From positions 39,300,532-39,364,531 of the forward strand of contig NC_087064.1 in assembly GCF_963678635.1 (NCBI RefSeq): a stretch of DNA of 64,000 nt. Direction: 5' to 3'. Made by a program: the position numbers and the translations under genes. Below the pieces are notes generated by a model, which saw nothing but the letters and a program-made list of their open reading frames with translations, did not search any database and was not told the origin of the DNA. This stretch comes from Symsagittifera roscoffensis (Eukaryota > Xenacoelomorpha > Acoela > Convolutidae). This document shows positions 32,801 through 44,800 of this stretch, piece after piece (the first letter of the stretch is position 1; the number at the start of each line of letters is the position of its first letter).

Positions 32801-35800
32801 GTTTGTAACAGTCCACAATGATGAATAAGTGAGGTGATTGAGAGAATAAGCTAGTATCTTCAGCTAGTGTGATTAGTCAAAGTTCATCGTCTTATTTTGT
32901 GAAAAGCCAGTTTCGTCGGCTGTAGTCGTGTATTTTAATGTGTATCTTTACTGATCGCGTTTCCCTGATTTGCATGTTTCTGTTTTCATAGAAATTGGCG
33001 TTGTGGATGTCTCTGCTCAAAAAATGATTGGTTTAGGTTTTTTTTTCCCTGATTGTTGATGGGTTCTTGCGCGAGCGGGTTGACTGTTGAATTGTGGGTT
33101 GGTGACTGTCTCGCTGGGCTGGGGTTGTTGAACTGCTTTTTCTTTGAATAGCGGATTTTATGGATGCTAAATGGACCTCCCGCACCAAAGTGATCGGTTG
33201 GACTGATTTTTCGAGTAGGTTGTTTTGCAGAATAGTTACTTAATTTTTTGGGTTTGAAGTTTCTCTTTTTCAGTAGCTTCGTTTGAGTATCGCTGAAATG
33301 GCTGTTTTTGACAAAAACGCGGTTTCGGAAGTTTTTGGGATGCTGATTGAATTCTGTGCTTCCAAGTAAGGAAAATTTCACAGAAGTGGCTGCGCGTGTT
33401 GCCGTTGTAGTCATGGGAATGTAAGGAAAACCGTTGAAGTAAAAGTAAAAATTGTCGTAAAAAGCGAAGAAAAAAGGTGGAAAACGGCGTAGAAGCAAGA
33501 GATCTAAAGAAGTGCAATGTTCTGATCGTTTCAACATTTTTTTATTGAAGTTTGTCCAACGAAACAGTTTTACATCGAATTCTGCTAGAATTGGGTTTTT
33601 GGAGCCCCGGTTTTCTTTGGCTCATTTCGTGAGGCGAAGGGGCGTAACTAGTCAATTAGGATAAATGGCTGTAGGATCTAGCCATAGGGAGTGAACCCTG
33701 CCGTAAATTCATAAGCTATGATTTGGAGCTGCATTTTCGCTCAAGCAGAAGACTAACTTTTTGTCAATTGTTTTGAATAGCTGCTTGTGAAGTGACTGGG
33801 AATAACAGAATGGGCAAGAACTACGTGTAGTATTGAAGGATCTTAGCGTTACATAGGAGGCCCAAGGAGTTTTTCTGGATTTTTTTGATTGGTTGAATGA
33901 ATGAAAGAAAGAGGGGATAGGCAAAGAGCGTGTAATACAGCTAGCTACCTAGCTGTCGTCCAGCTCGAACTCGCCATCGTTGTATTCGTCGGTGTCGTGC
34001 GGAATGAAGTGATGAATTCGGTTCTAATTTGGACCATATGCTGGGAAAAAGGCTAGTCGTGGCGTGTAGCCGTCAAAAACTGTTATTGCTCCGCATGGTT
34101 AAATTGAATACTGGGAAAAGTTGGCCAATTTGATGTTGGAGTCGATGTGGACACAGAGGTATAAAAGGAATCAGGTGGGTTCAGATGGTATAGATGATTC
34201 GTCGTCATATTCAAACGGGAAAACTTCGTCCACTGTCCATTAGCTCAGTGATTTCTGATTTTGAACTCACCGAGGTAGGTGACCTTGGTGTCTTCCAGAT
34301 CTTCAAGAACCTCGTCATCACGGTTGGAGTGTATAAAGACTGGTTGGGGCATATAAACGCCAGTGAAAGTTGTCACGGATGATGTAGTCATCAAAAACGT
34401 CTATGACGAATTGTGCGCCGTTTTGAATTGTTATTGTTTCGGTAAAGTGTAATACAACGGGCTAGTAATAGGCGTCACTTTCGCGTCAATAGGCGCAATT
34501 GAAAAAAAAGTTGATTTTCTGGGGTTCTTCTGAATTGCATTCGGTATGGTCTAAATGCCATTATAACAATTTCCCTAAGTTGGTTTAATTGGGTGACGGT
34601 GAGCTTACACCAATGGCGTCTAATTGGCTTGAAAAGGCCGGTATGTTTGTACAGTAATAGTTTGGTCATCGTGGAAATCAGTGATTCCGGTGCAGTAAAT
34701 GTTCAACTTTGTCTGATCTGGAAAAATATAGGTTCTAGATGATCTGACGAGGTAGCCATCTACATCAAGAAGAAAAATATAATCAAGAGTAAAAACCGTG
34801 TCCATGGCGAGGCAAAATATTTTGGGCAAGATTATTTATTTTGTATCAGAAAAAAATCTATAAGTTAAATGTGGAATAGACGGGAGTGAAGAAAATACAA
34901 AAAAAATTCAACGGTTAGTCAGATAGAAAATTTAGTTTCTTTTACGTTCGTAAGCAATTTTGAAAAAGACTTTTCACGGAGTTAGTCCGTTATGAAAATT
35001 AACGAAAAAGATAGTGTTTTCTTCAAGTGTGGCAAAACTTTTATAAAGAATGGCAAATTTGTGTTGAGACCCATTGTAATATAAATGAATATTTTTTTTG
35101 GTGTACGTCGGTACAACTGGTTCTTTTGGTCCTTTGTGGCATTAGTTTTGGTCTCAGATGATGGGATTTTCGTGCATTTTGTGACTTCGTAAAATTGAAG
35201 TATTGTACAATGTTGTTAAATATATATTTTTCTTGAGTGATTGTACAAAAATGTCGAAAATTTTTTTATGAACGATAGGGAGGTTATTCTCCATCGGCTT
35301 GTGAAACGGTGTGATTGGGAAGCGAGGAATTGTTATAGGAATTATATCCTGTCAGCTATCAGGGAAAATGCTATGGAGTGGAAAATACCATAGAATTGGA
35401 ACAGAATTGTCACCTGCTTGTCCACAGTTTTAAGCATTGGGCTCCGTTGTTTCAGTTGTCGTACTGATATTTTCCATCGCCTTATGTAAGAGTGAAAAAT
35501 GTAATTTTATTTTGAATAACTGTGCGCTACTGTTACTTCAGTTATTTCGCAAAAAAAACAGCAAGGTTGGTAAATGAACAAATTTCAACCATAGTTGCCT
35601 GGTTTTATCGAGGTATGCTCAATGAGTGGGAGATAAAATAACTTATATTTTTGGTAGTTTGAAAACTATTTCTTATTTTTTTCAATCCTTTTTGTTTTCA
35701 AGGTAGCTATGGAGAAAAGCATAAGGTATGTTGAGTGATTAGTCGAAATAGAAAACGTAAGATTGGAGAATTGATCGTCGGGCATTGCCAGTCCGGAGGC

Positions 35801-38800
35801 TGTGCATTGGGTATCATTGGTAATGTGGAATTGGGTGTCCTTGATCTGGTAGATGGCGGTCTTTGGTGGTTGTGGCGCTGTCCGTAGTTTTTCTGGTGAT
35901 CCTCTGTCTTGAGATTGTTTCAATCTCCGGATGTATTCGTGTAGAAAATTATATGGCGAGCTTTTTTGTTTTATTCATGCAGCAGACTAATGCACTGAGT
36001 ATTTGAAGAACCGACGTTCCAAAACATCTGATACCTTATGAGGCAATCAATTACGAAGATTCAGTTTTTTGAGATTATTGCGCTGAAGGTCTGCTTACTG
36101 TATTAAGGAGATGCTATCATTCTTGACGATAAAGGTTACTAAATTTCTGAAACATTATGAAGCCGAAGTTGTGGACATTCAATTTAATGATAACTGAAGG
36201 ACCAGTTGAAACCGCAACAACATAGATAGATTGTATCAAAATTTTATAACAATGAAATAGGCTGAGGTCGTGGTCATTCTATTCCGAAGTAAATTTAAAA
36301 CAAATGAAACCCCAGTGAAACATAGCTTTTTCTGTTAGTTTGTCGCACTGGAATTAGTCCTGGTAATTTTACAATAGTTCATTAGTATTTGTGGGCCCCC
36401 ATATAATTTTGCTAGAATTTTTAGATTTTTCAGTTATTTATAATTGCTTCAATAGCTAGGGTATTCATAAAGAAGTTTGAAATACCAGTTGGCGAAGTTA
36501 AACCCGGTTGATATGATGTCATATTCTTGACAATTTATACATGATGTTTTTTATGTTGATGGCTATTTTTTGTTGTTAGGGATTATTTTTTGTTGTTGTT
36601 ATTTTTTTGTTGTTAGGGTGTTATTTTTTTGTTATTAGGGATAAATTCTTATTTATCCCAGTCTTTTTTTCTCGGCTCGTCCAAAGCGTTCTGTTTTCTA
36701 CAAGGTAAGCTACAGTTCTGAGTTACAGCTAGAGAATGTATATTAGACAGCCCCTTAATATGGTGATGTTTTTCAACCAATAGGGCTTTTTCAGAGGCTT
36801 ATATTTATGAAAGACTTTTTAAAGGGCTTTTGATGAAAGGAACTCTAGGTTCTTGATACTCCGCGACTTAATTTGTTGAGCTTGAATTAGGCGAGCCCTG
36901 TAATTTGAGATAAGGGACAGAGATGAAGTAGGGAAATTTGCATCTTAGGTTTTGTGAAAAGGTATAATTCAGGGTGAAATAAATTAACAGAAACAAAAAT
37001 GAAAAAATACCAGTTACAATAAATACCAGTTAAATATCAAAAGTTCTGGACGTCTGTGATAAAAACTGCTGAAATCAAAGAGTTTATTTGGATTGAATTT
37101 AAACGAGTGTGGGGTTGGTGGTGGTTATTGTAAATACTTGAGGTTTATGGTTGGTGGTTCCGATGGGTTGTTAATACTTAAATTTTGCTCGGTGCCCCGC
37201 GGCACAGGTAATTTGCATGAGGAAATAGAGAAGTTTCGTGCCGAATTCTTTGACAGGTCGCGCTTGCTGGAGTTGGCGTGGAATGAATGAAGTGAATTCT
37301 GTCGATGGCAGAGATTAAAGGTTTGGTATTCCTTGCAGGTAAAGTTACTTAGTGAGGCGCGGGGTGAGCTTGTTCAAAAAAACGGATGGCCCATTGCACC
37401 TTTATCAGTTGAGTCGGAGGAGCTGCCCACTTTCCGTCCCGGTTTTTTGAAAGAATTACAGTGTGTCGAGTGCAAACAAGTTCTTACGATTCGTTAGAGC
37501 GTTGCCCAAGAAGCAGGAAATACCGGAAAATTTCTCCGCACAATGATCTGAAAAGAACATCACAGGGTCGGACATTGAATATTCGAGAATATTTGAAGGA
37601 CAAGCTCCCCGACGGGTTGACAATAACCCGTATGAGGGAGTACTGCAGAGGGGGTCTTGGTGGACGCTGGCTCATGTCGACGTGGGTGGGGATGATAGTG
37701 TTTCGATGACGCCGTTAGGAGAAACTTTTTCTGATTTGTCAGCGTGGAATTTTACGAAGCGTTTGTTAAAGTTGCTTCTTTGTCCTCAATTTTTCATTGT
37801 TTTGGTGAGGCAAGGTCCTTTGAATGTCTCGCTGACCGCATCCGTTCCATCATACCTTCGGTGACGATTTTTTTGTGCCAGCCTGCGCTTTGCGGTCATG
37901 CTGTGCTGACTTTTCCTACTAGTTTTCCTTCTCTAGATACTGGTTGCGAGGCTTTTCGTTTAGAAGATAGCAGCGTGGGCAAGGAAATGTTGCAGAATTT
38001 GGCGTTCTGATGAGAATAATTACGAGTTTGCAAAGGTATGGGCTGAGAGACGTGAGCAAGAGAACGGATTGTCTGATGCTGTGGATCACATGAGGGCGTT
38101 GGCTGTGCGCGAATCTCTTGTATGTCTCAAGCTTTCGCTTCGTGGTTCGGATGTTTGCAGGGCAAATTGTTTTGTCACGCTTGCCGAAGCCGAGTATTTG
38201 AAGCTGTTGAATTAACTACGCCTTAAAAGAGGATTAGGTACTTCAGTGTCAAAGTTTCATTGTTTCTTTAGCTGGGCGGAGCTCGGTACTTCGCGAATTT
38301 AAAAAAAAAACAATGTTTGGTTTCTGGTTTCGCTCACGAAGTGTGTGTCTGATCTTGTAAGAATGAGCTTACTGTTGCGTTTGTAACAGTCCACAATGAT
38401 GAATAAGTGAGGTGATTGAGAGAATAAGCTAGTATCTTCAGCTAGTGTGATTAGTCAAAGTTCTTCGTCGTATTTTGTGAAAAGCCAGTTTCGTCGGCGG
38501 GAGTCGTGTCTTTTACTATGTATCTTTACTGATCGCGTTTCCCTTATTTGCATGTTTCTGTTTTCATAGAAATTGGCATTGTAGATGTCTCTGCTCAAAA
38601 AATGATTGGTTTAGATTTTTTATTTTTCCCTGATTGTTGATGGGTTCTTGCGCCAGCGGGTTGCCTGTTGAATTGTGGTTTGGTGACTGTCTCGCTGGGC
38701 TGGGGTTGTTGAACTGCTCTTTCTTTGAATAGACGATTTTGAGGATGCTAAATGGACCTCCGGCACCAAAGCGATCGGTTGGACGGATTTTTCTTTTTTA

Positions 38801-41800
38801 AACCTTCGAGTAGGTTGTTGTGCAGAAAAGTTACTTAATTTTTTGGATTTGAAGTTTCTGTTTTTCAGTAGCTTCGTTTGAGTATCGCTGAAATGGCTGT
38901 TTTTGACAAAAACTCGGTTTCCGAAGTTTTTGTATTGCTGATTGAGTTCTGTGCTTCCAAGTAAGGAAAATTTCACAGAAGTGGCTGCGCGTGTTGCCGT
39001 TGTAGTCATGGGAATGTAAGGAAAACCGTTGAAGTAAAAGTAAAAATTGTCGTAAAAAGCGAAGAAAAAAGGTAGAAAACGGCGTAGAAGCAAGAGATCT
39101 AAAGAAGTGCAATGTTCTGATCGTTTCAACATTTTTTTTATTGAATTTTGTCCAACGAAACAGTTTTACATCGAATTCTGCTAGAATTGGTTTTTGGAGC
39201 CCCGGTTTTCTTTGGCTCATTTCGTGAGGCGAAGGGGCGCAACTAATCAATTAGGATAAATGGCTGTAGGATCTAGCCATAGGGAGTGAACCCTGCCGTA
39301 AATTCTTAAGCTATGATTTGGAGCTGCATTTTCGCTCAAGCAGAAGACTAACTTTTTGTCAATTGTTTTGAATAGCTGCTTGTGAAGTGACTGGGAATAA
39401 CAGAATGGGCAAGAACTACGTGTAGTATTGAAGGATCTTAGCGTTACATAGGAGGCCCGAGGAGTTTTTCTGGACTTTATGGAATTTTTTGATTGGTTGA
39501 ATGAATGAAAGAAAGAGGGGAAAGGCATAGAGCGTGTAATACAGCTATCTAGCTGTCGTACAGCTCGAACTCGCCATCGTTGTATTCGTCGGTGTCGTGC
39601 GGAATGAAGTGATGAATTAGGCTCTTATTTGGACCATATGCTGGGAAAAAGGTTAGTCGTGGCGTGTAGCCGTCAAGAAACTCTGAGTCGCACTGTTATT
39701 GCTCCGCATGGTTAAATTGAATACTGGGAAAAGGTGGCCATTTTGATGTTGGAGTCGATGTGGACATAGAGGTATAAAAGGAATCAGGTGGGTTCAGATG
39801 GTATAGATGATTCGTCGTCATATTCAAACGGGAAAACTTCGTCCACTGTCCATTAGCTCAGTGATTTCTGATTTTGAACTCGCCGAGGTAGGTGACCTTG
39901 GTGTCTTCCAGATCTTCAAGAACCTCGTCATCACGGTTGGAGTGTAAAAAGACTGGTTGGGGCATATAAACGCCAGTGAAAGTTGTCACGGATGATGTAG
40001 TCATCAAAAACGTCTATGACGAATTGTGCGCCGTTTTGAATTGTTATTGTTTCGGTAAAGTGTAATACAACGGGCTAGTAGTAGGCGTCCCTTTCGCGTC
40101 AATAGGCGCAATTGAAAAAAAAAGTTGATTTTCTGGGGTTCTTCTGAATTGCATTCGGTATGGTCTAAATGCCATTATAACAATTTCCCTAAGTTGGTTT
40201 AATTGGGTGACGGTGAGCTTACACCAATGGCGTCTAATTGGCTTGAAAAGGCCGGTATGTTTGTACAGTAATAGTTTGGTCATCGTGGAAATCAGTGATT
40301 CCGGTGCAGTAAATGTTCAACTTTGTCTGATCTGGAAAAATATAGGTTCTAGATGATCTGACGAGGTAGCCATCTACATCAAGAAGAAAAATATAATCAA
40401 GAGTAAAAACCGTGTCCATGGCGAGGCAAAATATTTTGGGCAAGATTATTTATTTTGTATCAGAAAAAATCTATAAGTTAAATGTGGAATAGACGGGAGT
40501 GAAGAAAATACAAAAAAAAATTCAACGGTTAGTCAGATAGAAAATTTAGTTTCTTTTACGTAAGCAATTTTGAAAAAGACCTTTCACGGAGTTAGTCCGT
40601 TATGAAAAGTAACGAAAAAGATAGTGTTATCTCCAAGTGTGGCAAAACTTTTATAAAGAATGGCAAGTGTGTGTTGAGACCCATTGTTATACAAATGAAT
40701 ATTTTTTTTTGGTGTACGTCGGTACAACTGGTTTTTTTGCTCCTTTGTGGTATTAGTTTTGGTCCCAGATGATGGGATTTTTATGCATTTTGTGACTTCG
40801 TAAAATTGAAGTATTGTACAATGTTGTTAAATATATATATTTTTTGAGTGATTGTACAAAAATGTCGAAAATTTTTTTATGAACGATAGGGAGGTTGTTT
40901 TCCATCGGCTTGTGAAACGGTGTGATTGGGAAGCGAGGAATTGTTATAGGAATTATATCGTGTCAGCTATCAGGGAAAATACTAGGAATGGAAAATGCCG
41001 TAGAATTGAAAAAGAATAGTCACCTGTTTGTCCACAGTTTTAAGCATAGGGCTCCGTTGTTTCATTTGTCGTACTGATGTTTTCCATCGCCCTATGTAAG
41101 AGTGAAAAATGTAATTTTATTTTGAATAACTGTGCGCTACTGTTACTTCAGTTATTTCGCAAAAAAAAACAGCAAGGTTGGTAATTGAGCAAATTTCAAC
41201 CATAGTTGCCTGGTTTTATCGAAGTATGCTCAATGGGTGGGAGATAAAATAACTTATATTTTTGGTAGTTTGAAAACTATTTCTTATTTTTTTTCAATCC
41301 TTTTTGTTTTCAAGGTAGTTATGGAGAAAAGCATAAGGTATGCTGAGTGATTAGTCGAAACAGAAAACGTAAGTTTGGAGAATTGATCGTCGGGCATTGC
41401 CAGTCCGGAGGCTGTCCATTGGGTATCATCGGTAATGTGGAATTGGGTGTACTTGATCTGGTAGATGGCGGTCTTTGGGTTGTTGTGGCGCTGTCCGTAG
41501 TATTTCTGGTGATCCTCTGTCTTGAGATTGCTTCAATCTCCGGATGTATTCGTGTAGAAAATTATATGGCGAGCTTTTTTGTTTTATTCATGCAGCAGAC
41601 TAATGCACTGAGTATTTGAAGAACCGACGTTCCAAAACATCTGATACCTTATGAGGCAATCAATTACGAAGATACAGTTTTTTGAGATTATTGCGCTGAA
41701 GGTCTGCTTACTGTATTAAGGAGATGCTATCATTCTTGACGATAAAGGTTACTAAATTTCTGTAACATTATGAAGCCGAAGTTGTGGACAATCAATTCAA

Positions 41801-44800
41801 CGATAACTGAAGGACCAGTTAAAACCGCAACAACACAGATAGCTTGTATTAAAATTTTATAACAATGAAAGAGGCTGAGGTCGTGGTCATTCTATTCCGA
41901 AGTAAATTTTAACCAAATGAAACACCAGTGAAACATAGCTTTTTCTGTTAGTTTGTCGCACTGGAATTAGTCCTGGTAATTTTACTATAGTTTATTAGTA
42001 TTTGTGGGCCCCCACATAATTTTGCTAGATTTTTTGGAGTTTTCAGTTATTTATAATTGCTTCAATAGCTAGGGTATTCATAAAGAAGTTTGAAATACCA
42101 GTTGCCGAAGTTAAACCCGTATCCTAAGCGTCTCGATTTGTGACAGAGTCTCAATTTGGGACAGTGCGTATTGCACTTCAAAGTGATATTCTCGGATTCG
42201 GTCAGGCCCTGCGTATCGATTCTACAATTGTTTCAAAGCTTGTTCGAGATCATTTCGCGCAGATTCATTAAGATTTGACTAGAACTTGAGTGCTTTTCCG
42301 TCTATATGGAGATGTAAATAGTTAGCTTGTTGGTTTTGTGTTTCTGGTATGTGGGCAACAGTGATACTTGCGCGGAGAAGTCATTCGAATTGCTTCGAAT
42401 TTTCATTAGGGTGTCTTGAGGTTCTCTTAAGTGAAACATTAGGGTGTCTTGAGGTTCTCTTAAGTGAAATTTGAGGTTCTTTGGATTAGCCATTGATGTT
42501 AAGGAGATTTAAGGGAAGAAGTTATGCTGATGAATACTCGAGTGGGAGAAATTTCCTGTAATTTTCTTAACTTGCTGTTCTCGCAAGTTGAAGAGTTTGT
42601 TTGGCAGTTTTTTGTGGAACGGGATGGCAGTATAGGTTTGAGTGCTTTGGTGGTTCAGAACTTTGATCAAATGGGGACAGCAAAGACGGCTGTACTGAAA
42701 TTGTCTCTAAATAAGAGTTTGATTTTGATCTCTGTTCTTCGATCATTTACTGTTGCTCTACAGTACGGCCGTTGATGAGCAAGCAGTTGCATTGGTAAAC
42801 TAGTTGGTCTTATAACCACATTTTGGAATATTTGGTTGGTTAGTTAGTTGAAGAGCTTCATCAACTTCGCATAGGTAGATGATGTGGTTCCGATCGCTGA
42901 TATGTTTGCTGGGAAGGTTTATTGCATTGGGGACGTCGAGTTCGGTGATTGGAGAAGAATATGCGTGGAGTCAGGTTTTGTGAATAAATGAGAAACATAA
43001 ACGTCAAGGGAGCTATCTCCGTGATACATAAGTACTCTGGGTTCGATTGTGATAACCTGTGATGTCAGAAATGTGGATAAGTCATGGATTGCTTGTTCCA
43101 TTGAATGTGAAAGTTGATCGCAGCAAGTTAACATTGTTGCCTAATGATGTCTCGGTACTGAAACATGAAGGTGAGTGGGTGTACGTGATTTTGTGTGAAT
43201 TTTTTAATGAATCCATCGATTTTGTGATAGTCTTTGTCTCCTGATAAAATTTTGATGCTAAAGTTTTGCGATAAAGGTAAGATAAAGTCCGTTTTTTAAA
43301 CGTTCAACGTCATTTAAGTGGAATAGGGCGGTGGCTTCCATGTGCTAAGAAATTTTTTTCTTTTAAGATTTTTTGCAGTAGAAGTATGACCATACTGTCG
43401 CCATATGGTGATTTTACCATTATCTTGGTGTTATTGATATGATGTTAGAGATAAATTCTTATGTATCCCAGTCTTTTTCTCAGTTCGCCGAAACGTTTTG
43501 TTTTCTGCAAGGTAATTATGCAGAAAACAAAACGTTTCGGTATATGCTACGTACTTGATAACCATTTTAGCAGAAAAATTCACTCGGCTGGTGCAAGGTA
43601 ACGTTCCTGCTGTCCAACATGAGTCTGTGGTTCGACTGTTTTGGGTTTTTTGGGCAAAGTCGATCGTCACTGTTTTTTGCTATATTTATCTTCTTCAATG
43701 CTAAATCTTGGGGTGGAACGATTTGTTAAGGTTTTTGCCATTGTATCAGAAATGAAATTTTAAAGTTGAACTCCAATTGCCAAGCTCCAGCATCGTACGT
43801 TTTTTTTCTGCGCTTACAGGCAATTTTTGATATCAAGCAAGCTTTGTTCTCATGGTTGCGGTTGAAACTGAATGCTTAACTTCCTCTCGTTTTTCATCTA
43901 TTCATTGATTCTACTGTTCATATCAAACTGGTATTCTGGCGGTTTTTTTATTTTTGTGTTGGATTCAAGATGATGGAAATAAGTTGAGTTAGATTTGGAA
44001 TACTTTTTTTTTCTTTTTAAATAGTCTTATGTGGGTTTCTTTTTTCTTCAGTTTCATTTATATAGTATCTAAATGGGTGCGAAGTGTGAAGATATGGCGT
44101 TGAAATGTTTTGTTTCTATTCTTTATGCTGTATTTTGGTTTTAGATGAGGATACTACGAAATGACCTAGCGAGGTACAACAAGGACGACATGGCGGCTGC
44201 TGGTAGTGGGGGAATGGCAGCTGACGAGATGGACTTCGATGATGCGGAGGTGGGCTGGAAAATGATACACGCAGACGTTTTCAGGTTCCCTTTCGCAAAG
44301 AGTCTTCTGTGTGCCATGATAGGTCAGTTCTATATCTGAATAGTTCTCATCTAAGTTCTCTTACGGTTTTGGTCGGCTTTTATTGAGTCTTTTCGCCAAA
44401 AAATCTTAAATGGGTAGCATTTTATTGTTAGTCCTTTCAACTCTGCGGTCAGTTCGGCTTCTGTTCTACTGAATTACAAGTTGGGCCTTAAATTTTCTAA
44501 TTTGGCTTGTGAGTATGCTGCGGAAGCAAGAACAAGTAAGAATAAAAGTAAGACAATGATGATTAAATACTCGTTTATAATAATCAAGAATTTTAATTGC
44601 CTGTCGTATGGCATACCAAACGGCTGAGAAGCCTGTATCCTATCTTATTATATGAGAGTCATCACGCAAGCTATTACTAAACAGAAAGCAGAAAGTTTGA
44701 AAGGAAAAGGGAAAATCAGCCACAACGTCGAATACATGAAAATAACATTAAACTACTGATGATGATGATAATAAATGAGCTGCTAACATCTTATGAATTT

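Larger units (their letters stand above)
29083..36507 (+). repeat. Large repeated unit, copy B
   Basis: Starts with a 70-bp piece (29083-29153) that is repeated at 29434-29503, then follows unit A from 29155 to 34365. It continues with 2.1 kb absent from A but present in C (34365-36507 matches 39985-42118). Internal rearrangement: 30030-30610 and 31640 onward both match the single run 36950-37480 of C, with a composite repeat block (30630-31340) between them. It ends at GTTAAACCCG, where unit C begins. Confidence 0.85.
36508..42118 (+). repeat. Large repeated unit, copy C (simplest arrangement)
   Basis: Begins GTTGATATGATGTCATATTC and ends GTTAAACCCG at about 42118, the same right end as B. 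It has the plus-strand remnant as one run (37090-38215) and all minus-strand frames (38620-39132, 39247-39528, 39549-39700, 40044-40283, 40234-40443). A small GTTGTTAGGG array sits near 36570-36640. It may be the best stand-in for the original unit. Confidence 0.85.
16882..44144 (+). other. TM9SF1 intron 4, 27.3 kb, repeat-filled
   Basis: Donor GTTAGT, acceptor TTTTAG ending at 44144. Contents in order: partial hairpin repeat (17068-17180), a repeat block (17400-18730), a decayed minus-strand LINE (18740-22975), the same repeat block again (22980-23960), three copies of a large unit (24330-42118), and about 2 kb with further decayed frames and a perfect hairpin (42119-44144). No TM9SF1 exon is missing from the protein, so none is expected here. 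Confidence 0.9.
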
